The notes under the pieces are model-generated. The model was not told the DNA's origin and did not search any database. It saw only the letters and a program-made list of their open reading frames with translations. The position numbers and the translations under genes are program-made. From Nitrosopumilus sp. LS_AOA (lineage in GTDB: Archaea > Thermoproteota > Nitrososphaeria > Nitrososphaerales > Nitrosopumilaceae), in the NCBI GenBank assembly GCA_001543015.1, contig LFLC01000010.1, forward strand, positions 1 through 64,000: DNA of 64,000 nt, read 5' to 3'. Positions 8,573 through 17,855 of the stretch are shown piece after piece (the stretch's first letter is position 1; each line of letters opens with the position of its first letter).

Positions 8573-9235
8573 TTAGATCATAGGATCCAAAATTTGTTTA
8601 AAAACAGAAAATGGTTGTGCTCCACTGATTTGTTGTTGTCCATCAGAATTTACAATAAAGAATCCAGGAGTTCCTCGTACACCGTGTTCTTTTGCTTGTT
8701 GAGTGTTAAATGAAACTCGTTTTGAATATTTTCCAGAATCAAGACAACTCTCAAAGAGATCCATGTCAAGACCCAAACTAAATGCAAATGCCTTTAGTCT
8801 TTCAGAATTTGCCCAGCCATTATCAATTTTTGATTCCTGTGAAGTGTAAAGAAGATCATGATATTCCCAATACATTTTTTGATCTTCTGCACAGTATGAT
8901 GCTTGTGCAGCTATTGGAGAATCCTTACCTAAAAATGCCAAGTCAACAAAAACAAGATTTACTTTTCCAGTTTCAATGTATTGTTGTTCAATTGCAGGTT
9001 TTGTATTATGAAACCAATTATAACATTGATGACATTGGTAATCTCCAAATTCAACTATAGTAATTGGCGCATCAGGATTTCCCAAAATTGGAGAACCCAT
9101 AGCAGTGATTATTGTTCCATGAGTTCTTCCCATATCAAGATTCACAGTTTCGGTGGGAGATGATGAAACTGAGGCTACAATTCCAGCAATAATTGCTACA
9201 ACAATGACGCCTATCATCATCCCTTTTTTATTCAT
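8573..9235 (-). CDS. DsbA-family thiol oxidoreductase, membrane-anchored
   Basis: A 220-residue thioredoxin-fold protein with an N-terminal hydrophobic segment (residues 5-24, signal anchor or signal peptide). The active site is C68-H-Q-C71 after the strand ITIVEFGDYQ; the conserved cis-proline loop is GVRGTPGFFIV. It should act outside the membrane in disulfide formation or repair. Thaumarchaea commonly carry several such proteins. It is first in a unit with the CxC membrane protein at 8093. Confidence 0.9.
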   Translation of the reverse strand: MNKKGMMIGVIVVAIIAGIVASVSSSPTETVNLDMGRTHGTIITAMGSPILGNPDAPITIVEFGDYQCHQCYNWFHNTKPAIEQQYIETGKVNLVFVDLAFLGKDSPIAAQASYCAEDQKMYWEYHDLLYTSQESKIDNGWANSERLKAFAFSLGLDMDLFESCLDSGKYSKRVSFNTQQAKEHGVRGTPGFFIVNSDGQQQISGAQPFSVFKQILDPMI

Positions 9236-9266
9236 ATTAAATTCTGATAAAATGAGTTAAAAAAAC

Positions 9267-9464
9267 TTATTCCAAATTACGAGACGATTTTCGCTTAAAC
9301 AAATTTACAAATTTTGCAATTACAGTATCGATAGGACATACTTCACATACAATACTTGATGAATGACTATCAAAATGGGCATCAAATTTTACTCGAGATT
9401 TAAAAATTAGATCACATTTTTCACAATAAATCTTTGTTACATTATTTTTAAAAATATCAGTCAC
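9267..9464 (-). CDS. Small C2H2 zinc-finger protein
   Basis: A 65-residue protein with a classical C-x2-C-x12-H-x3-H finger (C14, C17, H30, H34), a further C40-x2-C43 pair, and a basic C-terminus (FKRKSSR). Such one-finger proteins are common in this archaeal group and are presumed DNA, RNA or protein binders. It lies about 30 bases upstream of the DsbA-like gene on the same strand. Function unknown. Confidence 0.65.
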   Translation of the reverse strand: MTDIFKNNVTKIYCEKCDLIFKSRVKFDAHFDSHSSSIVCEVCPIDTVIAKFVNLFKRKSSRNLE

Positions 9465-9531
9465 AATTAATTTGCATTATTAGTGCTTATAAAGATCTTG
9501 TAAAAATCATATGAAAAAAACTGAAATTAAA

Positions 9532-9903
9532 TTACATATAATGAATTCTCATGTGAGTGGTTAATTCAACTTCATATTTTGTAACAAATCCACAATGAGT
9601 GCAAGAAAACATTTCAAGTTGTGATGTTGGTGCATCTCGCTCAATTATTTTACCAGAAATAGATGTAATACTAATAATTTCTTTATGAGAAATTACTGCA
9701 AAATTTTTAGTCTCACCAATTGAATCAAGAAATTCTTTAATTGCTGAAATCACTGTATCAATATCAAGTATTTCATCATCATCAAATTTTGAAAGCATGA
9801 ATTGATGATGTTTTAATGTAGGAATTGCAGATACTGAGTCTGAAACAAACACTAGTAATTCATTTTTTATCGACAAAACTTCTTTACAATCAACTGTAAG
9901 CAT
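9532..9903 (-). CDS. Hypothetical protein with C-terminal C2H2 zinc finger
   Basis: A 123-residue protein. Residues 1-95 form an unrecognised soluble domain, alternating hydrophobic strands with acidic loops. The C-terminus is a C-x2-C-x12-H-x3-H finger (C101, C104, H117, H121) ending two residues before the stop. It is on the same strand as, and just upstream of, the smaller zinc-finger gene at 9267. Partner and nucleic-acid target are unknown. Confidence 0.65.
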   Translation of the reverse strand: MLTVDCKEVLSIKNELLVFVSDSVSAIPTLKHHQFMLSKFDDDEILDIDTVISAIKEFLDSIGETKNFAVISHKEIISITSISGKIIERDAPTSQLEMFSCTHCGFVTKYEVELTTHMRIHYM

Positions 9904-9986
9904 AAGATTTCAATGTAGAATCGATATTTTAGTTTAACAGTACTTAGAAAATGATTATTATTGTTTAATATTCTACATTTGAGTAT

Positions 9987-10373
9987 ATGAGGGATTCAGA
10001 AACTTTTGGAATAGAAAAAGATCATGGTGAGGAAGTAATAGCATGGTTAAATGAGCGAGCAAAATCACAAAAAATGAAGCTTGAAGCAAGATTATACGGA
10101 TATATCATTTCTACAAAAAATTTTGGTGATTTTGAAATGTTTTCATGGATTGGAGATGTACAAAATGCAAGAAAGTTAATCATCAAAGCAAGTAAAAGAT
10201 TCAAAGTCAAAGTGATAGAGGGAGGATATAGACCAGAAGAGAAATTATTTAAAATGAAGAAATTTGATTTTGCAAAAGTAAAGAAAGGTGAAAAAACTAT
10301 TGGTCAAATAGAATTTGCAGTATCAAGATTTGGAAATAAACAATGGGAGATTCAAAATGAAGAACGTCATTAA
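9987..10373 (+). CDS. Hypothetical protein, unknown
   Basis: A 128-residue soluble, basic (Lys-rich) protein that I do not recognise. It contains an alternating pattern compatible with an alpha/beta fold (LEARLYGYIISTKNFGDFEMF, then KVKVIEGG). No signal peptide or metal motif. It is followed after about 27 bases by the 3-hydroxyisobutyrate-dehydrogenase-like gene on the same strand and may be co-transcribed with it. Confidence 0.6.
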   Translation: MRDSETFGIEKDHGEEVIAWLNERAKSQKMKLEARLYGYIISTKNFGDFEMFSWIGDVQNARKLIIKASKRFKVKVIEGGYRPEEKLFKMKKFDFAKVKKGEKTIGQIEFAVSRFGNKQWEIQNEERH

Positions 10374-10400
10374 TTTTACAGTATCAAAAAAGGAATCAAT

Positions 10401-11279
10401 ATGAACAAAGTTGGTGTAATTGGACTAGGAATGTTAGGAAATGCAGTAGCTGAACATTTGTTTGATTCAGGTTTTCAAGTCTCCGCATACAATAGAACAA
10501 AAGAAAAAACAGTAAATCTAAAAAATAAAGGAGTTAAAATTTTCACATCACCTAAAGATATTGCAATAAATTCTGAACTTGTGATAATCATAGTAAAAGA
10601 TGCTAAAGCAGTAAAAGAAATTTCTTTTGGAAAGAATGGAATCATTGAAGGAAAACATAAAAAATTAATTGTTGCAGATATGAGTACAATTGATCCAACT
10701 GAATCAAAAAATATTTCAAAACAATTTCAAGATAATGATATTTACAAATTAGATATTCCAGTTATGGGGGGACCAAATGTTGCAATTTCAGGGAATTTAG
10801 TAATGATGGTGTCGGGGGATAAAAATAGTTATGAGAATTGTAAAAGTGTCTTTGAAAAAATTGCAAACAAAATATTTTTTCTAGGAGGAGAAGGAGTTGC
10901 ACATTCTGTAAAGCTTGCCATGAATCTACAAATTACTATGCTTGCCTTAGCATTATCTGAAGGTATTACTCTACTCAAAAAATCAAATGTAGACCCAAAA
11001 ATATTTCTAGAAATTTTAAACTCTACATATTTTAAAACTGGAATGAGTGAAAAAAAGGCATACAAAATGATTGAAGGAAATTATGATGCAACATTTACTC
11101 TAGCCAATTTAAAAAAAGATATCAGCACCATGACTAATACTGCAAAATCTTTAGGAATAGAATTGCCAATGATTAGTAAAGCAGAACAAGTTTATGAAAA
11201 TGCGATTAATGCAGGATTGGGTGATATTGATTATACAGGAATTATTGAATATATCAAAAATATTAATGAAACAAAATAA
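10401..11279 (+). CDS. NAD(P)-dependent beta-hydroxyacid dehydrogenase
   Basis: A 292-residue member of the 3-hydroxyisobutyrate/6-phosphogluconate dehydrogenase-like family. The dinucleotide-binding motif is GLGMLG (residues 8-13), the substrate loop DIPVMGGPNVAISG (118-131), and the catalytic lysine K171 with N175 (KLAMN). The real substrate could be a beta-hydroxyacid or succinic/glyoxylate semialdehyde; sequence alone cannot decide. An AAGGAA element 7-12 bases before the ATG looks like a ribosome site. Confidence 0.88.
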   Translation: MNKVGVIGLGMLGNAVAEHLFDSGFQVSAYNRTKEKTVNLKNKGVKIFTSPKDIAINSELVIIIVKDAKAVKEISFGKNGIIEGKHKKLIVADMSTIDPTESKNISKQFQDNDIYKLDIPVMGGPNVAISGNLVMMVSGDKNSYENCKSVFEKIANKIFFLGGEGVAHSVKLAMNLQITMLALALSEGITLLKKSNVDPKIFLEILNSTYFKTGMSEKKAYKMIEGNYDATFTLANLKKDISTMTNTAKSLGIELPMISKAEQVYENAINAGLGDIDYTGIIEYIKNINETK

Positions 11280-11340
11280 AATCAAATTTACGAATAAAAT
11301 TTAACAAAAATTCTATAAACTATGCTAATTGAATGAAAAT

Positions 11341-12102
11341 ATGAGATTAAATGACAAAGTTGCAATAGTCACTGGCGCATCAAGTGATATTGGAAAAGGA
11401 ATTGTAAAGAGATTCACAGAAGAAGGGGCCAAAGTCATCATGATTGCAAGAAATTTAGAAGGTTTAGAAAAAGCAAGAAAAGAAATAGGAAATGAAGAAT
11501 CCACTGCATCAATCACATGTGATTTAACTGATGAATCACAAACTCAGCAAGCTGTTAGTCAGATAATGGATACGTATGGTAAAATCGATATTCTAGTAAA
11601 TAATGCAGGAGCAATTAATGACCCAATACATTTTCACAAAATGCAAGATTCAGAAATTAAAAAACTAATTGACATAAACTTGTTAGGAGTATTTCACATG
11701 ACAAAGTCAGTTCTTGTAAAAATGTCAGATGTAAAAAGTGGGGCAATTGTAAATGTTGGTTCAATATCAAGTGAGAGAGCAATTCCAAGAGTTCACCTGG
11801 CAGTTTATTCATCTACAAAGGCTGCAATTTCCATGTTTACAAAATCTCTAGCAGTAGAATATGCAAGAAAAAATATTAGATGTAATTGTGTTAATCCTGG
11901 AATTATAAATTCAGGAATGATTAAACCATATCTTGATGATCCGCAAGCAAGAAAGGTACTTGAAGAGAGATTGCCACTTGCAAGAATTGGTGAGCCAGAA
12001 GATGTTGCAAACGCAGTATTGTTCTTAGCATCAGATGAGGCAAGCTGGATTACAGGAACAATTCTAAATGTTGATGGCGGTAAAACTGCATCAGAGGGAT
12101 AA
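11341..12102 (+). CDS. Short-chain dehydrogenase/reductase (FabG-like)
   Basis: A 253-residue SDR. It has the cofactor motif [10 protein letters not shown] (residues 11-20, with Asp where the usual central Gly sits), NNAG (87-90), catalytic Ser in GSISSE (140-145), and the Y156-x3-K160 pair; the C-terminal [12 protein letters not shown] is standard. I chose the ATG at 11341, which gives the usual five to seven residues before the first strand; an in-frame TTG at 11329 would add four residues. It probably reduces a 3-oxoacyl or similar ketone; substrate unknown. Confidence 0.9.
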   Translation: MRLNDKVAIVTGASSDIGKGIVKRFTEEGAKVIMIARNLEGLEKARKEIGNEESTASITCDLTDESQTQQAVSQIMDTYGKIDILVNNAGAINDPIHFHKMQDSEIKKLIDINLLGVFHMTKSVLVKMSDVKSGAIVNVGSISSERAIPRVHLAVYSSTKAAISMFTKSLAVEYARKNIRCNCVNPGIINSGMIKPYLDDPQARKVLEERLPLARIGEPEDVANAVLFLASDEASWITGTILNVDGGKTASEG

Positions 12103-12142
12103 CCATTCAAAAAATATTTTAGAATTTTATCACATGTTATAA

Positions 12143-12259
12143 TTAGATTGGTGGGTTTTTTCTCTTCAAAAATATGTTATAGCTTAATCCAGAAACAATC
12201 ATAATAATTCCAGTTACAACTGACCACATTAGTAAAGATACAATTTCTGATTCTTCCAC
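12143..12259 (-). CDS. 38-residue single-helix membrane peptide
   Basis: A short frame with GTG start and TAA stop. It encodes an acidic N-terminus (MEESE), one continuous hydrophobic helix (about residues 7-30) and a basic end (LKRKNPP), which predicts an N-out, C-in membrane peptide by the positive-inside rule. It fills most of a 240-base gap between two plus-strand genes. No recognised family. The amphipathic arrangement and clean boundaries argue for a real gene. Confidence 0.5.
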   Translation of the reverse strand: MEESEIVSLLMWSVVTGIIMIVSGLSYNIFLKRKNPPI

Positions 12260-12363
12260 AAAAGATTATGAATTTTTGAACATCTAAAGTTTGGGTTTAA
12301 AGTATATCTAAAATGAGATTAAAATTTTGAAACATCTAAATAGATTTGTTACAGACTAGATTC

Positions 12364-12573
12364 ATGCCTGAATTTATTTGCCCTGATTGTGGACAAAGAT
12401 TATTTCATGAGAATGAAACTACTTTAAAAATTGAAGAGACGATTCATTCAAAATTCTGTAGAAAAGAAGTAGGAAAAACTCATAGTTTTATGCACAGAGA
12501 TCTAGCACATATGGAGACCTTTGATTCAGAAAGAGAAAATGATACTGCAGGCAATCCTGTTTTAAAAAAATAA
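12364..12573 (+). CDS. Small zinc-ribbon protein
   Basis: A 69-residue protein beginning MPEFICPDCGQRLF, with C6-x2-C9 and later a Cys (C32) and several His residues that could complete a zinc site. I chose the ATG at 12364 rather than an in-frame TTG at 12346, because the zinc knuckle begins right after it. Function unknown; the family is typical of thaumarchaeal genomes. Confidence 0.6.
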   Translation: MPEFICPDCGQRLFHENETTLKIEETIHSKFCRKEVGKTHSFMHRDLAHMETFDSERENDTAGNPVLKK

Positions 12574-12625
12574 TTTCCAGTCATTCCCTCAAAATTATAT
12601 CCTAGGTACTAATGGTTTAGATTAA

Positions 12626-13840
12626 TTGTCAGAAGAAAATCAATATGATTTAGTAGTGGTAGGTGGAGGACCAGCAGGATCATCAGCTGCATGGGCTGCT
12701 GCAAAAAATGGAATTAAAGTAGCTTTAATTGAAAAAGAGGGTTCAATTGCTGAAACTGTTAGAACAAGTGGAGTTACATGGATTCAAAGTATCAAAGAAT
12801 TTGGAATTCCAGAGAATTGTTACAATCCAATTAAAAATTTTACATTTTGTTCACCAAATAATGAAATTACAATAAAGGATTCAGTACCAAGAGCTGCAGT
12901 TTTAGATGTTCGAAAAACATACAGATGGTTAGCTAGAGAGGCAGAAAATGCAGGAGTGGATATTTTCATTAAAACTAGCATTAATGGTGTTATCAAAAAT
13001 GACAATGGGGACATAATTGGAGTTAGTGGTGTAGGACCCAAAGGAGAAATTACATTTCATTCAAAAATTATAATTGATGCCAGTGGGTTTTCATCAACTA
13101 TTTGCAAGACAATGGGTTTTGTTACACAGTGGGAAAGATTTGGAGCAGGTGCTGAATGGGAAGTAAAAGTTGAAAACGTGGATTCAGAAACATGGTGGCT
13201 AATGGTAGGCAAACAGTATTCACCTGCAGGATATGCTTGGATTTTTCCTTTAGGTAATAATATGGTAAGAATTGGTGTGGGTGTAGGAAAACCAGAATCA
13301 GATGTAGACCCAACTCAAAGACTCAAAGAAATAATGGATGCAAAATTAGGCCCAATTAAAAAACTGGGTAGAATTACACCAATTGAATTTCATTATGGTT
13401 TAATTCCAAATGATGGACTATCAAGAAAAACAGTTTTTAATAATTTGATACTAGTTGGGGATTCAGCAGGACAAGCAAATCCACTAGTTCTTGAGGGAAT
13501 AAGATATGCAATAAAATATGGCAGAGTTGCAGGAAAAGTTTCAGCAGATGCTATAAAATCTGGAAATACCAACAGAGATGCACTTTTACCATATGAAAAT
13601 AATTGGAAAAAAGATATTGAATCAAAAATAAAATCAGCAGGTAAAGTTCAAGATAGATGGATTGGACTATCAGATGAAGATTGGGATAAGGAATTAGATA
13701 TTATTAGTGAATTAAAATCAGAAGAATTTATTGATTTTATTAAAGCAGAATTTGGATTATCAAACATGATAAAATTAGCAACACATCATCCAAAACTTGC
13801 AGTAAGACAGCTCTTTAATTTAGTTAAAGGAAAAAATTAA
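12626..13840 (+). CDS. Geranylgeranyl-reductase-family FAD oxidoreductase
   Basis: A 404-residue flavoprotein with an N-terminal FAD motif (VVVGGGPAGSSAAWAA, near residues 10-25) and the second conserved GDSAGQANPLVLEGI segment typical of the geranylgeranyl reductase/digeranylgeranylglycerophospholipid reductase group. It probably saturates isoprenoid chains of membrane lipids or quinones. It starts with TTG. The stop is immediately followed by the end of the convergent secreted-protein gene, with no gap. Confidence 0.88.
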   Translation: MSEENQYDLVVVGGGPAGSSAAWAAAKNGIKVALIEKEGSIAETVRTSGVTWIQSIKEFGIPENCYNPIKNFTFCSPNNEITIKDSVPRAAVLDVRKTYRWLAREAENAGVDIFIKTSINGVIKNDNGDIIGVSGVGPKGEITFHSKIIIDASGFSSTICKTMGFVTQWERFGAGAEWEVKVENVDSETWWLMVGKQYSPAGYAWIFPLGNNMVRIGVGVGKPESDVDPTQRLKEIMDAKLGPIKKLGRITPIEFHYGLIPNDGLSRKTVFNNLILVGDSAGQANPLVLEGIRYAIKYGRVAGKVSADAIKSGNTNRDALLPYENNWKKDIESKIKSAGKVQDRWIGLSDEDWDKELDIISELKSEEFIDFIKAEFGLSNMIKLATHHPKLAVRQLFNLVKGKN

Positions 13841-16795
13841 TTATTTTACATTAAAGAAATCAGTTACTATCAAATTATGATATTGTAACTGAACTACATA
13901 CATGCCAGAATCAAATGGTTGGGATACAACTTTAGTAAATAATCCAGTTGGGTCGTCTTTGATAATTATTTCTTTTACAAGATTTCCTTTTTGATTATAA
14001 ATATCGATAAAAAGATCCTCACTAAACTCTACAAGTTTTAAAACACGCCCAGATATCACTAATTTATCCCCCCCATACGATGCCTCAATTGGAGCTGTAG
14101 GGTTTCGTATTGGAAGATATCGTTCAATTATTGTTTTAAGTTCATCCAAATTATCAGCTACAAATTCAGCATTGACATCAGTAAAACCAGATTTAATTTC
14201 ATTAATCACAGATGCAAATCTAGGATTTGAAGCAAAATTCTCACCGCCAAATTCTTTTGCAAATGAATGTAATTCTTCAAATTCACGTGCAAGGTCTACC
14301 ATATTTAGATTAGAATCAACATATTGGTAATCAAATTCTTCTTCCACATTAACAATTTGAGTGGCCTTAGAATTTTGGTATTGTAACTGAACAATGTACA
14401 AACCAGGATCAGTTGGGGCAATCCACTGTGTGTAAAAATTTCCCTGTTTGGTATCAGTGAATTCTAAACTACTGTGAGTACTGCCATCCATGTTAAAAAC
14501 AGTGACATACAGATTTTCTCGTCTATCAAAAGTAGATTTTTCAGTTGCACCTTTGATTATCCAAATATCTTTTTCAGCATCAAATGAAATATCATAGAAA
14601 ATACTATCATTGCTTAATACCAAATGATCACTTAGGTAATTACCAATTTCTAAAATTTTGGATTCAGTATCTACAAAATTTGCAATATCAATTAAGTCAT
14701 TTGCAGCATCCATTTTTTCATTATATTCATCAACATAATCAGAAAATCCTGCATTATAGAAAGTAGATACCATATTTGAGAAAGTATCTAACATTTTACG
14801 GAATTCAATTCGTTTAATTTCATCTGCAGTATATCCAACATCTGAGCCTAGTGGGTCATCAGCATAGGCTTTTGAGACCATAGTCCATTCATCAAATAGT
14901 TCACGAACTAATTTATCAGCTTGATCAAGATCATTTTTAATTACAAGATCTCGGACATTATCAATTTTTTCATTAAATGTTTCAGTAAACTCTACATAAT
15001 TGGGTAAGAACCGATTCTTAGTTAAACTCAATTCAACTAAATTCTCAATGGATTTTGCTCTCTGTAAAATATCACTTGCGCGAACCTTGAATGCATCTTT
15101 GTTATAAGAATCCAAATCAGATTTAATTTCAGGAGCTATACTACTTACCCATGTTAACAAAACATCAATTCTATCAATTCTAGTAATTGATGGATTACCT
15201 GATTCCATTTGTTTTGCAGTATCTAAAATTTTCAATGCATTATCAATTAAAAATAAATTTTTGTAATCAGCTTGAATTTCAGCTTTTTGTTTCATAGAAT
15301 GATATTTAAATTCCAAAACCAGTAGAGGGTTACGTTTTTCCCTTAGATCAGACATGGATTGATCAAATTCTGAGACAATATCTAAAATATCATCAATGGA
15401 TTCAGCGTTTTCAACTCGCTCTAAAAGTAATTTCCAATCTGCAACAAGACTAGAATCAATATCAATTGATTGTGAGATTTCTACACTTTTGTTTATTCTT
15501 GATGAAATATCAATGACTTGGGCCATTTGATTAATTTTTAATTCTGATTTCAAAATATCATCAACGGATGTAGCCAATGCTAAATCAAGCTCAAGTGCTT
15601 GCCAATCAGACATTATCAGATTGGCAAGATCACTATTATCTTTAGAATCAGATGAAATGAATCTATCAACACCATCAAGTTTCTGTAAAATTATGGATAT
15701 TTGATGTAATTCAGAAACACGTATTTTTGAGGCTAGTAAATCTTCAATAGAGTCTTTATTTTCAAAAGATGGTTTCAGTCGTTCCCAATCACTTTGCACT
15801 AGTCGATAAAGATCACTTTGCTTTCTAGATACAATATCAAGATATCTTGCTTTTGATAGAATATCAATTAAATCTGTAATTTCATCAGAGTAAATAGGAG
15901 CAGTGCCTCTAGCAAAAATAAATCCAACTTCTTGATGTACTTGTCTATTCATTATGGTGTCCGATTTTTTCATCAAGTTTAGTAATGTTTCTTCTAATTC
16001 ATCAAAAGTAGGAGTTCTTACAGTATTAGTTTTTTCAGGATTTACATTTCTAATTTCAACAGATGCATCAGTTAGTAAACCAATAGCTTTTGGAATATGA
16101 CCTATTTCATAATAAAATATGGCTGAAAAAATTATTTCGTTAATAGATTTTGCAACACCAAAAGAAATTTCATCTTCATCTAATAATTTTTGTACGGAAT
16201 CCAATGATGATGAGATAGATGGTCTAATCAAAGGTTCAATCTCAAATAACAAATCATCTACAAGAAATTCATTCCATAAATCAACATACACGGATTCTAA
16301 TTCGGATAAATTGCTTGAAGTCTGATTCGATATTGGGGATGGAATATCAAATAATTTTCCAATAATTAATGCTTGATCAGTTACCAAATTTTTAGCTAAA
16401 GAAATTTTTTCATCATTACTAGATTCAATGAAGGATGAGGATGAAACATTAAATGTTGTTGATTTTGAATAATCACCATAAAATAATTTAATTTCATATT
16501 CTCCAGGCATTCCACAAACCCTACCTTTCAAAGGAATTACATCTGTGATAAAATCGCCATTAGTTAATGGCATTAGTTGTTGAATTTGACAGAGATCACC
16601 ATGAGGATTTATTATTTGCATAATTAGAAATGAATCACTTACAATTGCCACCTGACCATAAACAAACATAGATTCACCACGCTGATAATCACCAAAATTT
16701 TCAATAATTGAAATTCTATCAGGACTTTGAGCAGAAGCATATACAGGCATTAAAAGAAGGACAAACATGCCTAAAACTGTAAGAATTTGCCTCAT
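13841..16795 (-). CDS. Large secreted protein with terminal beta-sandwich domains and a helical centre
   Basis: A 984-residue exported protein with a signal peptide (MRQILTVLGMFVLLLMPVYASA, cut before Q). An N-terminal Ig-like domain (about residues 24-125) resembles two domains near the C-terminus (about 720-810 and 905-984), each ending in a strand like YVVQLQYHN. The long middle part is predicted helical with heptad-like Asp/Leu/Ser repeats (LADDI, SIDDIL). There is no C-terminal anchor, so it is likely secreted or bound non-covalently. I chose the ATG five codons inside the longest frame because it gives a normal signal peptide. Function unknown. Confidence 0.75.
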   Translation of the reverse strand: MRQILTVLGMFVLLLMPVYASAQSPDRISIIENFGDYQRGESMFVYGQVAIVSDSFLIMQIINPHGDLCQIQQLMPLTNGDFITDVIPLKGRVCGMPGEYEIKLFYGDYSKSTTFNVSSSSFIESSNDEKISLAKNLVTDQALIIGKLFDIPSPISNQTSSNLSELESVYVDLWNEFLVDDLLFEIEPLIRPSISSSLDSVQKLLDEDEISFGVAKSINEIIFSAIFYYEIGHIPKAIGLLTDASVEIRNVNPEKTNTVRTPTFDELEETLLNLMKKSDTIMNRQVHQEVGFIFARGTAPIYSDEITDLIDILSKARYLDIVSRKQSDLYRLVQSDWERLKPSFENKDSIEDLLASKIRVSELHQISIILQKLDGVDRFISSDSKDNSDLANLIMSDWQALELDLALATSVDDILKSELKINQMAQVIDISSRINKSVEISQSIDIDSSLVADWKLLLERVENAESIDDILDIVSEFDQSMSDLREKRNPLLVLEFKYHSMKQKAEIQADYKNLFLIDNALKILDTAKQMESGNPSITRIDRIDVLLTWVSSIAPEIKSDLDSYNKDAFKVRASDILQRAKSIENLVELSLTKNRFLPNYVEFTETFNEKIDNVRDLVIKNDLDQADKLVRELFDEWTMVSKAYADDPLGSDVGYTADEIKRIEFRKMLDTFSNMVSTFYNAGFSDYVDEYNEKMDAANDLIDIANFVDTESKILEIGNYLSDHLVLSNDSIFYDISFDAEKDIWIIKGATEKSTFDRRENLYVTVFNMDGSTHSSLEFTDTKQGNFYTQWIAPTDPGLYIVQLQYQNSKATQIVNVEEEFDYQYVDSNLNMVDLAREFEELHSFAKEFGGENFASNPRFASVINEIKSGFTDVNAEFVADNLDELKTIIERYLPIRNPTAPIEASYGGDKLVISGRVLKLVEFSEDLFIDIYNQKGNLVKEIIIKDDPTGLFTKVVSQPFDSGMYVVQLQYHNLIVTDFFNVK

Positions 16796-16871
16796 AGATA
16801 TCAAAATCAAGATTCCTGATACTTAAAACTTGGGCAGTAATGATTCTAGAAATAAAATCTCTAAAATTAAA

Positions 16872-17084
16872 TCAAGCCATGACAACTTGGGAATAGTTGT
16901 CAGACTTGATTTGGGACACAGTTTTGACGTGGTCGGCATTTAGGGACGTACAAATGAAATGCAATTGCTCGAGAGTACAAGTAGTACATTTTTTACAAAT
17001 CATGCTTGTAGGTTTCATGCATCGAAAACATTTAGTGTTCTCAACTAATCCTCCACCACAATTTCTACATGATTCGTCAGGCAA
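16872..17084 (-). CDS. Cys-rich zinc-binding protein
   Basis: A 70-residue protein with eight cysteines, mostly in pairs: C6-x2-C9, C19-x2-C22, C30-x2-C33-x2-C36 and C45. This suits one or two zinc ribbons or a B-box-like fold. It lies upstream of the large secreted-protein gene on the same strand, about 75 bases away. The product is unrecognised. Confidence 0.6.
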   Translation of the reverse strand: MPDESCRNCGGGLVENTKCFRCMKPTSMICKKCTTCTLEQLHFICTSLNADHVKTVSQIKSDNYSQVVMA

Positions 17085-17194
17085 TCTTATTCAAACAAAA
17101 TTAATAAAAATTAGATATAAGCAACACGTACAAGTCATTCACCTCAAAGCTCTGTAAGAAGAAGATTATAATTGAAATAGATTATTAAAAAATC

Positions 17195-17824
17195 ATGGAT
17201 GGTGTTAGAAAAACATTTGATAAATGGGCTCAAAACGGTAGAGCAGAATTAATGGAAGAGGAACATGGGGAAAATGTCTCAAAATTTTTACAAACAGTTT
17301 CATTTGATAAAGCATTTACATTTCTTGATGTAGGATGTGGAAATGGATGGGTTGTAAGAAAAATTGCTAAAGAAGAAAAATGTAAAAAAGCCATAGGCAT
17401 TGATAAAAGTAAAAAAATGATTTTAGAGGCAATTAAAAAAACCAGTGTAGGAAATGAAAAATTTATTCATACAGATATAGAGACTTGGGAATATAGAGGA
17501 AAATTTGATTTTATTTTTTCTATGGAATCATTATACTATGCAGATTCAATTGAAATAGCACTAGAAAAAATATACAAAATATTAAAACCAGGAGGACAGT
17601 TTTTTTGTGGAACCGATTTTTACACAGACAACAAGGCAACTGCAAGATGGGCAAGTATTATGAAAATACAAATGCATCTTCATTCAAAAAAAGAATGGAA
17701 AAAGTTTTTTCAAAATGCAGGATTTTTAATTAAAACAAAACACATCAAAGATTTGAAAAATACAAAAAAATGGAAAAGAGAGTATGGGACTTTGTTCATT
17801 ATAGGCACAAAACCTAAAAAGTAA
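17195..17824 (+). CDS. Class I SAM-dependent methyltransferase
   Basis: A 209-residue methyltransferase with motif I FLDVGCGNGWVVRKI (near residues 44-58), an acidic loop after the second strand (IGIDKSK) and the post-motif FDFIFSMESLYY. It belongs to the Methyltransf_11/25 group. The substrate is unknown; there is no membrane segment. It reads toward the RNase P RNA gene on the same strand, whose 5' stem begins about 30 bases after the stop. Confidence 0.85.
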   Translation: MDGVRKTFDKWAQNGRAELMEEEHGENVSKFLQTVSFDKAFTFLDVGCGNGWVVRKIAKEEKCKKAIGIDKSKKMILEAIKKTSVGNEKFIHTDIETWEYRGKFDFIFSMESLYYADSIEIALEKIYKILKPGGQFFCGTDFYTDNKATARWASIMKIQMHLHSKKEWKKFFQNAGFLIKTKHIKDLKNTKKWKREYGTLFIIGTKPKK

Positions 17825-17855
17825 TATTCAAATTCAATCAAAAAATATACTTGTT

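Noticed and set aside
43-12146. The same 17 bases (tcacatgttataattag) at 43-59 and 12130-12146
   Set aside because: AT-rich; one copy overlaps a probable TATA box and the other a stop codon. A chance match in a low-complexity genome is plausible.
12821-13313. Minus-strand frames inside the geranylgeranyl reductase gene
   Set aside because: Shadows of a confident gene on the plus strand.
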